Origin: Thiohalospira halophila DSM 15071
GTDB lineage: Bacteria > Pseudomonadota > Gammaproteobacteria > Thiohalospirales > Thiohalospiraceae
Direction: 5' to 3'
Assembly (NCBI RefSeq): GCF_900112605.1
Contig: NZ_FOMJ01000001.1
Span: 644,577 to 708,576 of the forward strand
DNA: 64,000 bases
Positions 19,389 through 27,754 of the stretch are shown piece after piece. The translations under genes were made by a program, and so were the position numbers. The notes beneath the pieces were generated by a model, which was not told where the DNA came from, did not search any database, and saw only the letters and a list, made by a program, of their open reading frames with translations. Within the stretch, counting starts at the first letter, position 1. Each line of letters begins with the position of its first letter.

Positions 19389-19900
19389 CCCGCGTGACCT
19401 TCGAGACCAGCCACGGCCACTTCATTGCCGACCTGGATGACGACGCCGTGCCACGCACGGTAACCAACTTCCTGAACTACGTCCGGGAGGGCGCCTACCG
19501 CGGGAATCTCTTCCATCGCGTCATCGAGGGCTTCGTGGTCCAGGGCGGCGGGTTCGATGCCCGCATGCAGGAGCAGCCGGTCCACGGCCCCATCGTCAAC
19601 GAGGCGGCCAACGCCCGCAGCAACACCCGGGGCACCCTGGCCATGGCGCGCACCCGCGACCCGCACTCCGCCTCCCGCCAGTTCTTCGTCAACGTCGCCG
19701 ACAACGACTTCCTGGACCACCGGAGTGCTACCGACGCCGGCTACGGCTACTGCGCCTTCGGCGAGGTCGTGGAGGGCATGGAGACGGTGGACGCCATCGC
19801 GGCCCTGCCCACCACGGTGGTGGAGGGCCATACCGATGTCCCGCGGGAGCCGGTGACCATCGAGCGGGTGATCATCCACGACGACCCGGCGACCCCCTAG
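19385..19900 (+). CDS. ppiB: cytoplasmic peptidyl-prolyl cis-trans isomerase, cyclophilin type
   Basis: A 171-residue cyclophilin without signal peptide. The catalytic stretch LFHRVIEGFVVQGGGFD, the MARTRDPHSASRQFF block and the NDFLDH segment are intact. The GTG at 19385 overlaps the stop of the periplasmic paralogue (GTGA) and gives the normal N terminus VTRVTFETSHG; the longer frame in the same phase belongs to noncoding reading of the upstream gene. The two paralogues read as a coupled pair feeding both compartments. lpxH starts 2 bp after its stop. Confidence 0.94.
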   Translation: MTRVTFETSHGHFIADLDDDAVPRTVTNFLNYVREGAYRGNLFHRVIEGFVVQGGGFDARMQEQPVHGPIVNEAANARSNTRGTLAMARTRDPHSASRQFFVNVADNDFLDHRSATDAGYGYCAFGEVVEGMETVDAIAALPTTVVEGHTDVPREPVTIERVIIHDDPATP

Positions 19901-19902
19901 CC

Positions 19903-20658
19903 ATGGCCGGAACCATTCTCGCCTCCGACATGCATCTGGACGCCCAGCGGCCCGAGTCCACGGCCCTCTTTCACCATTTCCTGGACGAAGTGGCCAGCGG
20001 AGCCGACGCCCTCTATCTGCTGGGCGACCTGTTCGAGGCCTGGCTGGGGGATGACGCCATCCACCCGGCCCACGAACCCATTCTGGATCGGATGGCCGCG
20101 CTCACCGGGGCCGGCACGGCGCTGTACATCCAGCACGGCAATCGCGACTTCCTCATGGGCGAGACCCTGGCCGGGCGGCTGGGGGCGACCCTGCTGCCGG
20201 AGGAGGCCGTGGTAGAGCTGGGCGGCGCCCCCACCCTCCTCCTCCACGGCGACAGCCTCTGCACCGACGACACCGCCTATCAGGAATTCCGCGCTCAGGT
20301 CCGTGACCCGGCCTGGCAGGCACAGTTCCTGGCCCTGTCGCCCGCCGAGCGCATGGAGCAGGCGCGGCAGGCGCGGGAGGCGAGCCGGGAGGCCCAGGCC
20401 GATATCGACAGCGACATCACCGACGTGAATGCCGAGGCGGTGGCCGACGCCTTCCGTCGCCACGGCGTGGACCGGATGATCCACGGCCATACCCACCGCC
20501 CCGCCGACCACGCCCTGACAGTGGACGGGGCTACCTGCCGCCGCCTGGTCCTGCCGCAGTGGACCGACCGCGGCGGCTACATCCGCTGTGATGAGGCCGG
20601 CTGCGAACTCCTGGCCTACCCCTCCGGAGTGAGGCTGCCCACGTCCGATGGCGAGTAG
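19903..20658 (+). CDS. lpxH: LpxH, UDP-2,3-diacylglucosamine diphosphatase
   Basis: LpxH cleaves UDP-2,3-diacylglucosamine to lipid X and UMP in lipid A synthesis at the inner membrane. It has 251 residues. All metal-ligand motifs of this metallophosphatase family are present: the D-x-H motif (SDMHLD) near residue 8, GDLFEAWLGDD, HGNRDF, LLHGDSLCTDD and MIHGHTHRP. The ATG at 19903 is 2 bp beyond ppiB, a neighbour pair also found in other gammaproteobacteria. The last 43 bp overlap the 3' end of the convergent lipoprotein gene. Confidence 0.96.
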   Translation: MAGTILASDMHLDAQRPESTALFHHFLDEVASGADALYLLGDLFEAWLGDDAIHPAHEPILDRMAALTGAGTALYIQHGNRDFLMGETLAGRLGATLLPEEAVVELGGAPTLLLHGDSLCTDDTAYQEFRAQVRDPAWQAQFLALSPAERMEQARQAREASREAQADIDSDITDVNAEAVADAFRRHGVDRMIHGHTHRPADHALTVDGATCRRLVLPQWTDRGGYIRCDEAGCELLAYPSGVRLPTSDGE

Positions 20659-21365
20659 CGCTCGAAGCCCTCAGGGATGCGGAAGAGCTCCGGCTCCACT
20701 GCCTTGTCCCGTTCGTAGTCCACCAGCTCCCGCCGGGTGCCGTCGGGGTGCCACTCCATCACCGGCATGCCGGCCTCCCACTGGCGGCCGGTGGCGAAGA
20801 TGTCATCGGCCAGGTCGCAGGCCGTACGGTTCTCCGCCGGCATACGGTCCAGCACCCGGGCGTGCTCCCCGGCCATCACCGCCAGGAATTCCCCCATGGC
20901 CGCCCGCACGTCGGGGAGCAACCCGGGGACTACCAGGGTCTGGTAGCAGGTCTCCCCGCCCGCGGAGAACTCGTGGTGGCGCGCCTTCCTGCCCTCCAGG
21001 GTCGGGGCATCCTCCCCCATGGCCTCGTCACTGGCGGCCAGTTCCAGGTCGCGCGGTGGCTCGTCGGGCACCTCGCCGGACTCGATGACCAGGATGGTCT
21101 GGTCCCGCGGCACGATGTTGTAGACCGTCTCGTCCGCCCGATCCAGGAGCATGTAATCACTGGCCCCCTCGCCGAAATCGATGCGCAGCCAGCGATCGGT
21201 GACGATGGCGCGGCTGGAATAGGGCGCACGCCCCTGCTCCGACTCCGTGAACTCCACCACGGTCGCAGTAGTCTCGCTCTTCTCCTCTTTTCCGCTCCCG
21301 GACTCGCCGCAGCCGGCGAGCAGGAAGGTGGCGGCGGCAAGGGTGGTCAGGGCAATGGTCCGCAT
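20616..21365 (-). CDS. putative lipoprotein of unknown function
   Basis: The 249-residue product starts MRTIALTTLAAATFLLAGCGES, a lipoprotein signal with the lipobox LLAGC and the acylated cysteine near residue 18. The mature part is acidic, begins with a Ser/Lys/Glu/Thr linker, and has a beta-rich region (RAIVTDRWLRIDFGEGASDYMLLDRADETVYNI shows the character) with two cysteines further on that could pair. It loosely recalls periplasmic DUF4412-type proteins, which I cannot confirm. The ATG at 21365 has GGGAGAGGAA upstream and is preferred to the longer frame. The 3' end overlaps lpxH by 43 bp on the opposite strand. Confidence 0.8.
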   Translation of the reverse strand: MRTIALTTLAAATFLLAGCGESGSGKEEKSETTATVVEFTESEQGRAPYSSRAIVTDRWLRIDFGEGASDYMLLDRADETVYNIVPRDQTILVIESGEVPDEPPRDLELAASDEAMGEDAPTLEGRKARHHEFSAGGETCYQTLVVPGLLPDVRAAMGEFLAVMAGEHARVLDRMPAENRTACDLADDIFATGRQWEAGMPVMEWHPDGTRRELVDYERDKAVEPELFRIPEGFERYSPSDVGSLTPEG

Positions 21366-21409
21366 GGTTGTTCCTCTCCCGGATCTCGTGGGCATGAATG
21401 GGCGGGCAG

Positions 21410-22207
21410 TCAGGCGTGCGCCTCCAGGTAGTCCAGCTCCGCCTCGGTGAAGCCGCCGGCGAGCCGGGCCGGGCGATTCAGCGGCGGCTTCACCGGGCCG
21501 CGCAGATACTCGGCCACCAGGCCGTGATAGGTCGCCTCGGGCTCCTCGCCACGCTGGCCACAGAGATGGCGGAACCAGCGCGAACCCGCCTCCACGTGGC
21601 CTACCTCGTCGGCGAGGATGGTCTCCAGGATGGCGGCGGCGGTGGAATCCCCCACCGACGACAGTCGATCACGCATGCCAGGGGTCACGTCCAGGCCGCG
21701 CGCCTCCATCACCCGGGGGACCAGGGCCATGCGCACCAGCGGGTCGTGGTCGGTGCGCACCGCCAGCTCCCAGAGGCCGTCGTGGGCGTCGAAATCACCG
21801 TAGTCATGGCCCAGTGAAACCAGGTGGCGGCGCAGCAGGGCGAAGTGGCGGGTCTCCTCCGCGGCGATGCGCACCCAGTCGTCGTAGTAGCCAGTGGGCA
21901 GGCCGCGGAAGCGGTAGACCGCATCCCAGGCGAGATTGATGGCGTTGAACTCGATATGGCAGACGGCATGCAGCAGCGCCGCGCGGCCCTGGATGGACTG
22001 CGGCCCGCGCCGGGGCAGCTCCCGCGGCGGAACCAGCCGCGGCTGCCCCGGCCGGCCGGGCTCGGAAACCCGTTCCGGCTCTGGTCCGTCACCGGCGACC
22101 AGGTCACCACAGCGCCAGGCCGCCGCTGTTTGCCGGGTGGCATCGAGCTTGGCGTCCACGTCCGGCTCCAGGAGACAGTCGCGCGCGGCGGCGTGCAGGG
22201 ATCTCAT
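21410..22207 (-). CDS. DUF455 (ferritin-like fold) family protein
   Basis: This 265-residue protein matches the DUF455 family, predicted ferritin-like four-helix proteins with a carboxylate/histidine metal site; function unknown. Family marks are HIEFNAINLAWDAVYRF, the EETRHF helix, EARGLDVTPGM and LADEVGHV, which supply Glu/His pairs at the spacing of a di-iron centre. No signal peptide. The ATG at 22207 lies 9 bp after the glycerate kinase stop, so the two are probably co-transcribed. The order cardiolipin synthase, glycerate kinase, DUF455, lipoprotein suggests one minus-strand unit. Confidence 0.85.
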   Translation of the reverse strand: MRSLHAAARDCLLEPDVDAKLDATRQTAAAWRCGDLVAGDGPEPERVSEPGRPGQPRLVPPRELPRRGPQSIQGRAALLHAVCHIEFNAINLAWDAVYRFRGLPTGYYDDWVRIAAEETRHFALLRRHLVSLGHDYGDFDAHDGLWELAVRTDHDPLVRMALVPRVMEARGLDVTPGMRDRLSSVGDSTAAAILETILADEVGHVEAGSRWFRHLCGQRGEEPEATYHGLVAEYLRGPVKPPLNRPARLAGGFTEAELDYLEAHA

Positions 22208-22216
22208 AGGGGTATC

Positions 22217-23464
22217 CTACCCCCTTCCCGGCCCCGCCGTCAGGGACCCCTTCCGCGCCAGAACCAGATCGGCGACGTTGGTCCCCGTGGGGCCGGTCAC
22301 CACCGCCCGGCCGATGGCGGCGAAGGCGGTGCCACTGTCCGCAGCGGCCAGCACCTCGCCCGGCGCGTAACCGGCCCGGCGCAGGGCCGCCGCGGTGGCG
22401 CCATCGATCCGGGCGCCGGCGGCGACGGAGTTGCCGTCCCGACCGTCGGTCCCCGCCGCCAGCAGGGCGACATCGGAGATGCCGTCCAGCTCCCGGGCCG
22501 CCGCCAGGGCGAGATGGCTGTTCCGGCCGCCGCGACCGGGGTTCTCCGGCAGGGTCACGGTGGTCTCGCCGCCCAGGATGTGGAGCCCCGGTGGCGCCTC
22601 GTCCCGCAGCCAGCGGCCCAGCCGCGCCCCCACCTCTCCCGCCTCACCGGCCAGCCCGCCGGCGACGGTCACCGGCCAGCCCCGACGGCGGGCCGCCGCG
22701 GCTAACGCCTCCCGGGCCCGCCGGTTGTCGGCGATCACCCGGGAGCGCAGCCCGGCGAAGAGGGGATCGTCCGCCTGCGGGGCCGGCGGTGCCCGCCCCA
22801 GGGCGTGCTGTAGCCATTCCGGCAGCCCCGGCGGCCACGGACCGCCGGCCGGTTCCGGATAGAGCGGCCCCGAGGCGATGGCCGCCGGCTCCGCCTCGGG
22901 GACGTCGCTGATGAGCAGTTGCCGCGCCGGCCGCCCCCGCAGGTAACGGGCCAGTCGGCCCCCCTTCACGGCCGAGAGCCCCCGCCGGACGCGGTTCATG
23001 GCGACGATGTCCACCCCCGATCCCAGCAGCCAGTCATTGGCCCGCCGAAGGTCGCTCAGGGCGAGTCCCGGGGCCGGCACCTCGAACAGGGCCGAGCCGC
23101 CGCCGCTGAGGAGGAACCAGGGCTCGGCCTCATCGGCGGCGAGGGCCTCCAGTACGGCCCGGCCGGCCTCGAGACTGCCCTCGTCGGGGAGCGGGTGGCC
23201 GGCCCCGATGACCCGGCCCGGAAGGCCCTCCGGGGCGTGACCATGGGCGGTAATGGTGAGGCAGTCCACCGGCGGGATGCCCGCGTGATAGAGGTGGTCC
23301 AGGGCCCCGCTCAACATCACCGGGGCCGCCTTGCCGATGGCGATGAGCCGTGGGGGCCCCGTCGGTAGCGCCCGGGTGGTCAGCTCCGCCGCCGTCGCGG
23401 CGCGGCCTCCCACCGCCATCAGGGCAGTGCGGAAGAGGGAGACGAGTTCGGCATCCGGGGTCAC
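22217..23464 (-). CDS. glycerate 2-kinase, GckA/MOFRL family
   Basis: Enzymes of this family phosphorylate D-glycerate to 2-phosphoglycerate; older annotation calls them hydroxypyruvate reductase (TtuD). The protein has 415 residues. The N-terminal DUF4147 domain includes IAIGKAAPVM and GAGHPLPDEGSLEAGR with SGGGSALFE, and the C-terminal MOFRL domain includes GGETTVTLPE and GTDGRDGNSVAAGA. The GTG at 23464 is favoured because it leaves 10 bp after the cardiolipin synthase stop and has TGAGG upstream; the ATG at 23539 would overlap that gene. The product feeds enolase's substrate pool, but the genes are far apart here. Confidence 0.9.
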   Translation of the reverse strand: MTPDAELVSLFRTALMAVGGRAATAAELTTRALPTGPPRLIAIGKAAPVMLSGALDHLYHAGIPPVDCLTITAHGHAPEGLPGRVIGAGHPLPDEGSLEAGRAVLEALAADEAEPWFLLSGGGSALFEVPAPGLALSDLRRANDWLLGSGVDIVAMNRVRRGLSAVKGGRLARYLRGRPARQLLISDVPEAEPAAIASGPLYPEPAGGPWPPGLPEWLQHALGRAPPAPQADDPLFAGLRSRVIADNRRAREALAAAARRRGWPVTVAGGLAGEAGEVGARLGRWLRDEAPPGLHILGGETTVTLPENPGRGGRNSHLALAAARELDGISDVALLAAGTDGRDGNSVAAGARIDGATAAALRRAGYAPGEVLAAADSGTAFAAIGRAVVTGPTGTNVADLVLARKGSLTAGPGRG

Positions 23465-23474
23465 GGCAGGGGCC

Positions 23475-24869
23475 TCAGAGATAGGGGGAGAAGACCCAGG
23501 CGGAGGCGTCCCGCAGCCGCTCGTACCACGGGCGGCCATCGACTTCCGCCAGGTCCACGGACCGACTCTGTGCCAGGAGGCCGTCGAAGTGCGCCTGGAG
23601 CCCGGAGACGGTCTCCCGATCCCAGGTCTCCACCACCAGCTCGAAGTTCAGCCGCAGGCTGCGGGGATCCAGGTTGGCGGAGCCGACGACGGCGTACTCC
23701 CCGTCCACCAGGAAGAGCTTGCCGTGGGCGAAGGGCGGCGGCTGGTAGTGGACCCGGACACCCCACTGCAGGACCTCCCAGAGCATGTTGCGCGTGGCCC
23801 AGTGGACGTAGGGAAGATTGTTCTGCGCCGGCAGCAGCAGGTCCACCTCCAGGCCGCGCAGGGCCGCCGCCTGGAGGGCGGCGATGAGCTCCCGCGGCGG
23901 CAGGAAGTAGGGGGTCATGATGGCCACCCGGCGCTTGGCGGTGGCCACCGCCCCCACCAGCAGGAGCTTGAGCCGATCCAGGTCCTCGTTGGGGCCGTCC
24001 ACCAGCACCCGGCAGTCCGCCTCCCCCACCGGCTCGGACGGTTCCGGTGGCGGCGACTCCTCGCCGGTGACGAACTGCCAGTCCTCGGCCACCACCTCGG
24101 CCAGCTGGGCGGCCACCGGACCCTCCAGGCGGAAATGGACATCCGTCGCCCGATGGCGTGCCGCATCGCCGGTACAGTGGCGGACCGAGATATTCATGCC
24201 CCCGGTAAAGGCCACGCGGTCGTCCACGGTGAGGACCTTGCGGTGGTTGCGCAGATTCATCCAGGAGACCGGCGGCAACCAGCGGGGCGGCAGGAAGCGA
24301 GCCGCCGGGACACCGGCCGCCCGCAGCCGCGGCGTAACCCTGCGCGGCAGCGCGTAGAGCTCGCCCACCCCGTCCACCAGCACCCGAACCCGGACACCGC
24401 GGTCCACGGCCCGCGCCAGCGCCTCCACGAAGGCCTCCCCCACCCGGTCGGGGTCGAAGATGTAGCTGGAGAGCCAGATGGTCTCCCGCGCCTCTTCGAT
24501 GGCGGCGAGCATGGCCGGGAAGGCGGCCTCGCCGTCGTGGAGGACCGTCACCCGGTTTCCCGACACCAGGGGCTGCCCCGAGAGCGCCCGGCCCAGACAC
24601 TCCAGTTGCCCGTACCGCAGGTCCGCCGGTGGCGGTTGTGATACCGCCTCCACCGGTTCAGCCCCCTTGAGTCGACGAGCACGGGTACGTACCCGGTTGA
24701 CCCCCAGAAGGTAGTAGAACAGCGCCCCGATGGGGGGTAGAAGCAGGATGAAGAGCAGCCACGCCTGGGCCGATCGCGGCTGGCGCTTGAAGAAGAGGGC
24801 ATGGCGGGCCGCGGCCAGGGTCGCCGCCAGCACCAGCAGTCCGAGGAGCGTCTGCAGGATCTGTGTCAC
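23475..24869 (-). CDS. cls: cardiolipin synthase (phospholipase D superfamily)
   Basis: Cls condenses two phosphatidylglycerols, or PG with another phospholipid, to cardiolipin at the inner membrane. The 464-residue protein has two N-terminal membrane segments (QTLLGLLVLAATLAA and WLLFILLLPPIGALFYYLLG), then two PLD catalytic motifs: NHRKVLTVDDRVAFTGG and FAHGKLFLVDGEYAVVGSAN, each with His-x-Lys-x4-Asp. The GTG at 24869 (VTQILQ) follows AGGGGCGA and removes an implausible Ser/Pro-rich extension. It is divergent from the PLD-VTT fusion gene, 88 bp away. Confidence 0.95.
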   Translation of the reverse strand: MTQILQTLLGLLVLAATLAAARHALFFKRQPRSAQAWLLFILLLPPIGALFYYLLGVNRVRTRARRLKGAEPVEAVSQPPPADLRYGQLECLGRALSGQPLVSGNRVTVLHDGEAAFPAMLAAIEEARETIWLSSYIFDPDRVGEAFVEALARAVDRGVRVRVLVDGVGELYALPRRVTPRLRAAGVPAARFLPPRWLPPVSWMNLRNHRKVLTVDDRVAFTGGMNISVRHCTGDAARHRATDVHFRLEGPVAAQLAEVVAEDWQFVTGEESPPPEPSEPVGEADCRVLVDGPNEDLDRLKLLLVGAVATAKRRVAIMTPYFLPPRELIAALQAAALRGLEVDLLLPAQNNLPYVHWATRNMLWEVLQWGVRVHYQPPPFAHGKLFLVDGEYAVVGSANLDPRSLRLNFELVVETWDRETVSGLQAHFDGLLAQSRSVDLAEVDGRPWYERLRDASAWVFSPYL

Positions 24870-24957
24870 TCTCGCCCCTGTTATGCTGCAGTGGTCCCGG
24901 CCCCATGGTGGACCAGCGGGCCGCCGGGTCAATCCCGACGACCATCCGGAGGGCACC

Positions 24958-27048
24958 GTGGAAGCCGCCGACCGCCTCATCCATCCCGGGGAAAACGTCT
25001 GGCTGGAGGCCGACGTGGACCGCTGCGGCTGGGCCATCGACGGGGCCGCCTATTACCGCGCCGTCCGCGAAACGGCGCTGGCCGCGGAACAGACCCTCTA
25101 CATCCTGGGCTGGGACGTGGACAGCCGCCTGGAGCTCATCCGCGGGGGGCCGGCGGCCGATGGCCTGCCGACCGCGCTGGGCCCCTTTCTGGATGCCGTG
25201 CTCCAGCGACGGCCGGGGCTGCACATCTACCTGCTGAGCTGGGACTTCGCCCTCATCTACGCCTTCGAGCGGGAGTGGCTGCCCTACTACCGCTGGCGCT
25301 GGCGCCGCCACCCCCGGCTCCACTTCCGCCTGGACGATGCCCACCCCCTGGGCGGCTCCCAGCACCAGAAGGTGGTCGTCGCGGACGACCGGGTCGCCAT
25401 GGCCGGCGGCTTCGACCTCTCCCACTGGCGCTGGGACACCCCCGAGCACCGCGCCGACGACCCCCGTCGCCGGGACCCCCACGGCCATCCCTATCCCCCC
25501 TTCCACGACGCCGCCATGGTCGTGGCCGGCGAGGCGGCGGCGCGGCTGGGCGAGATGGCCCGACAGCGCTGGCTGGACGCCACCGGCGAGGTACCCCGGA
25601 CCCCGCAGCGGGAGCCTTCCACCCTCGCCTGGCCGGAGTCGATACCACCGACCACCGGGCCGGCCCGGGTGGCCATCGCCCGCACCCTCCCGGCCTGGGG
25701 GCAACGCCGGCCCGTGCGCGAGGTGGCCGCCCTCTACCGCGACTCCATCGCCGCCGCCCGGGCGACCATCTACATCGAGAACCAGTACTTCACCTCCACC
25801 GCCATCACCCGCGCCCTGGCCAAGCGGCTGGCCGAACCGGACGGCCCCACGGTGATCCTGGTCCTGCCCCTGCGTACCGGCGGCTGGCTGGAGCAGCACA
25901 CCATGGACGTCCTGCGCGACCGGCAGCTGGAGGCCCTGGCCGCCGCCGACCACCACGGCCGCCTGCGGGTCCTCTATCCCGACGCCCCCGGGCTGGCGAA
26001 CACGCCCATCAGCGTCCATGCCAAGATCACCATCATCGATGACCGGCTGGCGCGCATCGGCTCGGCCAATACCTCCAACCGCTCCCTGGGGCTGGATTCC
26101 GAGTGCGATCTCGCCCTTCCGGGCCGGGATGAGGAGACCAGCGCCGCCGTCGCCGGCCTGCGCCATCGACTGCTGGCCGAGCACCTGGGGACCACCGTGG
26201 ACACGGTGGCCGCCGCCGAACGGGAGCAGGGCGGAACCCTGCCGGCCCTGGAGGCGCTGAACACCGGCGAACGCTGCCTGCGCCCGCTGCCCTTCCCGGG
26301 AGCCCGGGACACCCTGGACCCGGATGCCGAACTCATCGATCCCGACGGCCCCCTGGATCCGGCCCAGCTGGCCAGTAATGTCGCTCCGCTGGCGCCGAGC
26401 CGGCTCCTGCGCCACCTCGACCGCCGACTGCAGGCCACCCTGGCCGTGGTCCTGATGGTCCTCGCCGCCTACCTCCTGGGGGGAGAGCGCCCCTGGCTTG
26501 CCGCGGCGCTGAACCCGGCACCGGGAGCGGATGAACTGGCCATCCTCACGCTGGGACTGGCGGCGGCCGGCCTGGTGGGACTGCCGATCTGGGCGGTCAC
26601 CGCGATCCTGGTGGTCGCCGCCGGCCCCCTGGCCGGCGGCGGAATCGCCTGGCTGATTACCCAGGTGGCCGCGGCGGCGGGGTTCGAGGGGGGTCGACGC
26701 CTGGGACGGCGCCGGATCCATCGACTCCTGGGCCACCGGGTGACCGCCATCGCCCGCCGCCTGGGCCGCCACGGCGCGGCCACCGTGGCCGCCCTGCGCC
26801 TGGTCCCCACGGCCCCCTTCGCCCTGGTCAATCCGGCGGCCGGGGCCGGCGGGATCAGCCGCCCCGCCTACCTCGTCGGCACGGCCCTGGGCACCGTGCC
26901 CGGTATCGCTGCCACGGTCCTGGTCACCGATAGCCTGCGCACGGCGCTGCTGGAACCGGGAGTCGTCTCGCTGGGCCTCCTCGCCGGCGTCATGGCCGCC
27001 GTGGCCGGGCTGCGCCTGACCCTGCACCACCGCGTCGGGAAGGGGTGA
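24958..27048 (+). CDS. phospholipase D-like enzyme fused to a VTT (DedA/TVP38) membrane domain
   Basis: The 696-residue product has two parts. Residues ~1-480 are a PLD-superfamily phosphodiesterase with catalytic motifs at His136 (QHQKVVVADD) and His354 (VHAKITIIDD), plus RIGSANTSNRSLGLDSE. From ~490 on, several membrane segments carry the VTT signature RLVPTAPFALVNPAAGAGG near residue 613. VTT proteins move lipids across or between membrane leaflets, so the enzyme may pair phospholipid chemistry with transport; that is inference. The GTG at 24958 has GGAGGG at 24948-24953; an upstream ATG (24883) would overlap the divergent promoter region. The stop overlaps the next gene. Confidence 0.9.
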   Translation: MEAADRLIHPGENVWLEADVDRCGWAIDGAAYYRAVRETALAAEQTLYILGWDVDSRLELIRGGPAADGLPTALGPFLDAVLQRRPGLHIYLLSWDFALIYAFEREWLPYYRWRWRRHPRLHFRLDDAHPLGGSQHQKVVVADDRVAMAGGFDLSHWRWDTPEHRADDPRRRDPHGHPYPPFHDAAMVVAGEAAARLGEMARQRWLDATGEVPRTPQREPSTLAWPESIPPTTGPARVAIARTLPAWGQRRPVREVAALYRDSIAAARATIYIENQYFTSTAITRALAKRLAEPDGPTVILVLPLRTGGWLEQHTMDVLRDRQLEALAAADHHGRLRVLYPDAPGLANTPISVHAKITIIDDRLARIGSANTSNRSLGLDSECDLALPGRDEETSAAVAGLRHRLLAEHLGTTVDTVAAAEREQGGTLPALEALNTGERCLRPLPFPGARDTLDPDAELIDPDGPLDPAQLASNVAPLAPSRLLRHLDRRLQATLAVVLMVLAAYLLGGERPWLAAALNPAPGADELAILTLGLAAAGLVGLPIWAVTAILVVAAGPLAGGGIAWLITQVAAAAGFEGGRRLGRRRIHRLLGHRVTAIARRLGRHGAATVAALRLVPTAPFALVNPAAGAGGISRPAYLVGTALGTVPGIAATVLVTDSLRTALLEPGVVSLGLLAGVMAAVAGLRLTLHHRVGKG

Positions 27049-27719
27049 TGGAGGTCCGGATTGCCTCCTGGAACATCCATGGCGCCCTCGGCGGCGATGG
27101 CCGGCACGACCCGGCCCGGACCGCCGCGGTGATCGACGAACTGGCGGCGGAGGTCATTGCCCTCCAGGAGGTGGACGGCGTCCTGCTGGGAGAGGTGGCC
27201 GCCGCCACCGGCCTGACACCGATAGCCGGCCCCACTGGCTGGCGTCGGCGGCCGGGCTACGGCAATGCCCTGCTGACCTCGGCGCGACTGGTCCGCCACG
27301 CCCTGGTGGACCTCAGTCAGCCGGGCCGGGAACCACGCGGGGCGGTGGATGCCGACCTGCTCTGCCACGGCCGGCCGGTGCGCGTCCTGGCCACCCACCT
27401 GGGCCTGCGCCCCGGCGAGCGGCGCCGCCAGACCCGCGCGCTGCTGACGCGGCTGGCCGCCACCGGGCCGTCACCGACGCTGCTCCTGGGGGATCTCAAC
27501 GAGTGGTTCCTGTGGGGCCGGCCCCTGCGCTGGCTCCGGCGCCACTTCGGCGCCACGCCCACACCGGCGACCTTCCCGGCCCGCTGGCCCCTGCTGGCCC
27601 TGGACCGGATCTGGGTGGAGCCGCGCGCGGCCCTGCGGGCGCTCTGGCGCCACGACTCCCCCCTGGCGCGCCGCGCCTCGGATCACCAGCCGCTACTGGC
27701 GCGGGTGGAACTGCCCTAG
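27048..27719 (+). CDS. endonuclease/exonuclease/phosphatase (EEP) family protein
   Basis: This 223-residue protein has the complete metal-dependent EEP active site: ASWNIHG at the N terminus, IALQEVD, TLLLGDLNEW, and the terminal SDHQPLLARVEL with the Asp-His pair. EEP enzymes cleave DNA, sugars, or phospholipid head groups such as sphingomyelin. Adjacent to the PLD-VTT gene (its ATG overlaps that stop by one base; a GTG three bases earlier is also possible), it resembles the E. coli ybhP-clsB pairing, so a lipid-linked phosphodiester is the likely substrate class. No signal peptide. Confidence 0.88.
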   Translation: MEVRIASWNIHGALGGDGRHDPARTAAVIDELAAEVIALQEVDGVLLGEVAAATGLTPIAGPTGWRRRPGYGNALLTSARLVRHALVDLSQPGREPRGAVDADLLCHGRPVRVLATHLGLRPGERRRQTRALLTRLAATGPSPTLLLGDLNEWFLWGRPLRWLRRHFGATPTPATFPARWPLLALDRIWVEPRAALRALWRHDSPLARRASDHQPLLARVELP

Positions 27720-27754
27720 GGCGGGCCCGGCTGCCCCGTCCGGGAGCTGCCCGG

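Noticed and set aside
24658-27030. 790-codon minus-strand frame opposite the PLD-VTT gene
   Set aside because: The translation is Gly/Gln-rich low complexity and the opposite strand carries clear catalytic and membrane motifs.
23475-27719. PLD and EEP proteins as an anti-phage or nuclease defence system
   Set aside because: Membrane segments, VTT domain and the cardiolipin synthase neighbour point to phospholipids; no defence-type sensor, helicase or methylase is nearby.
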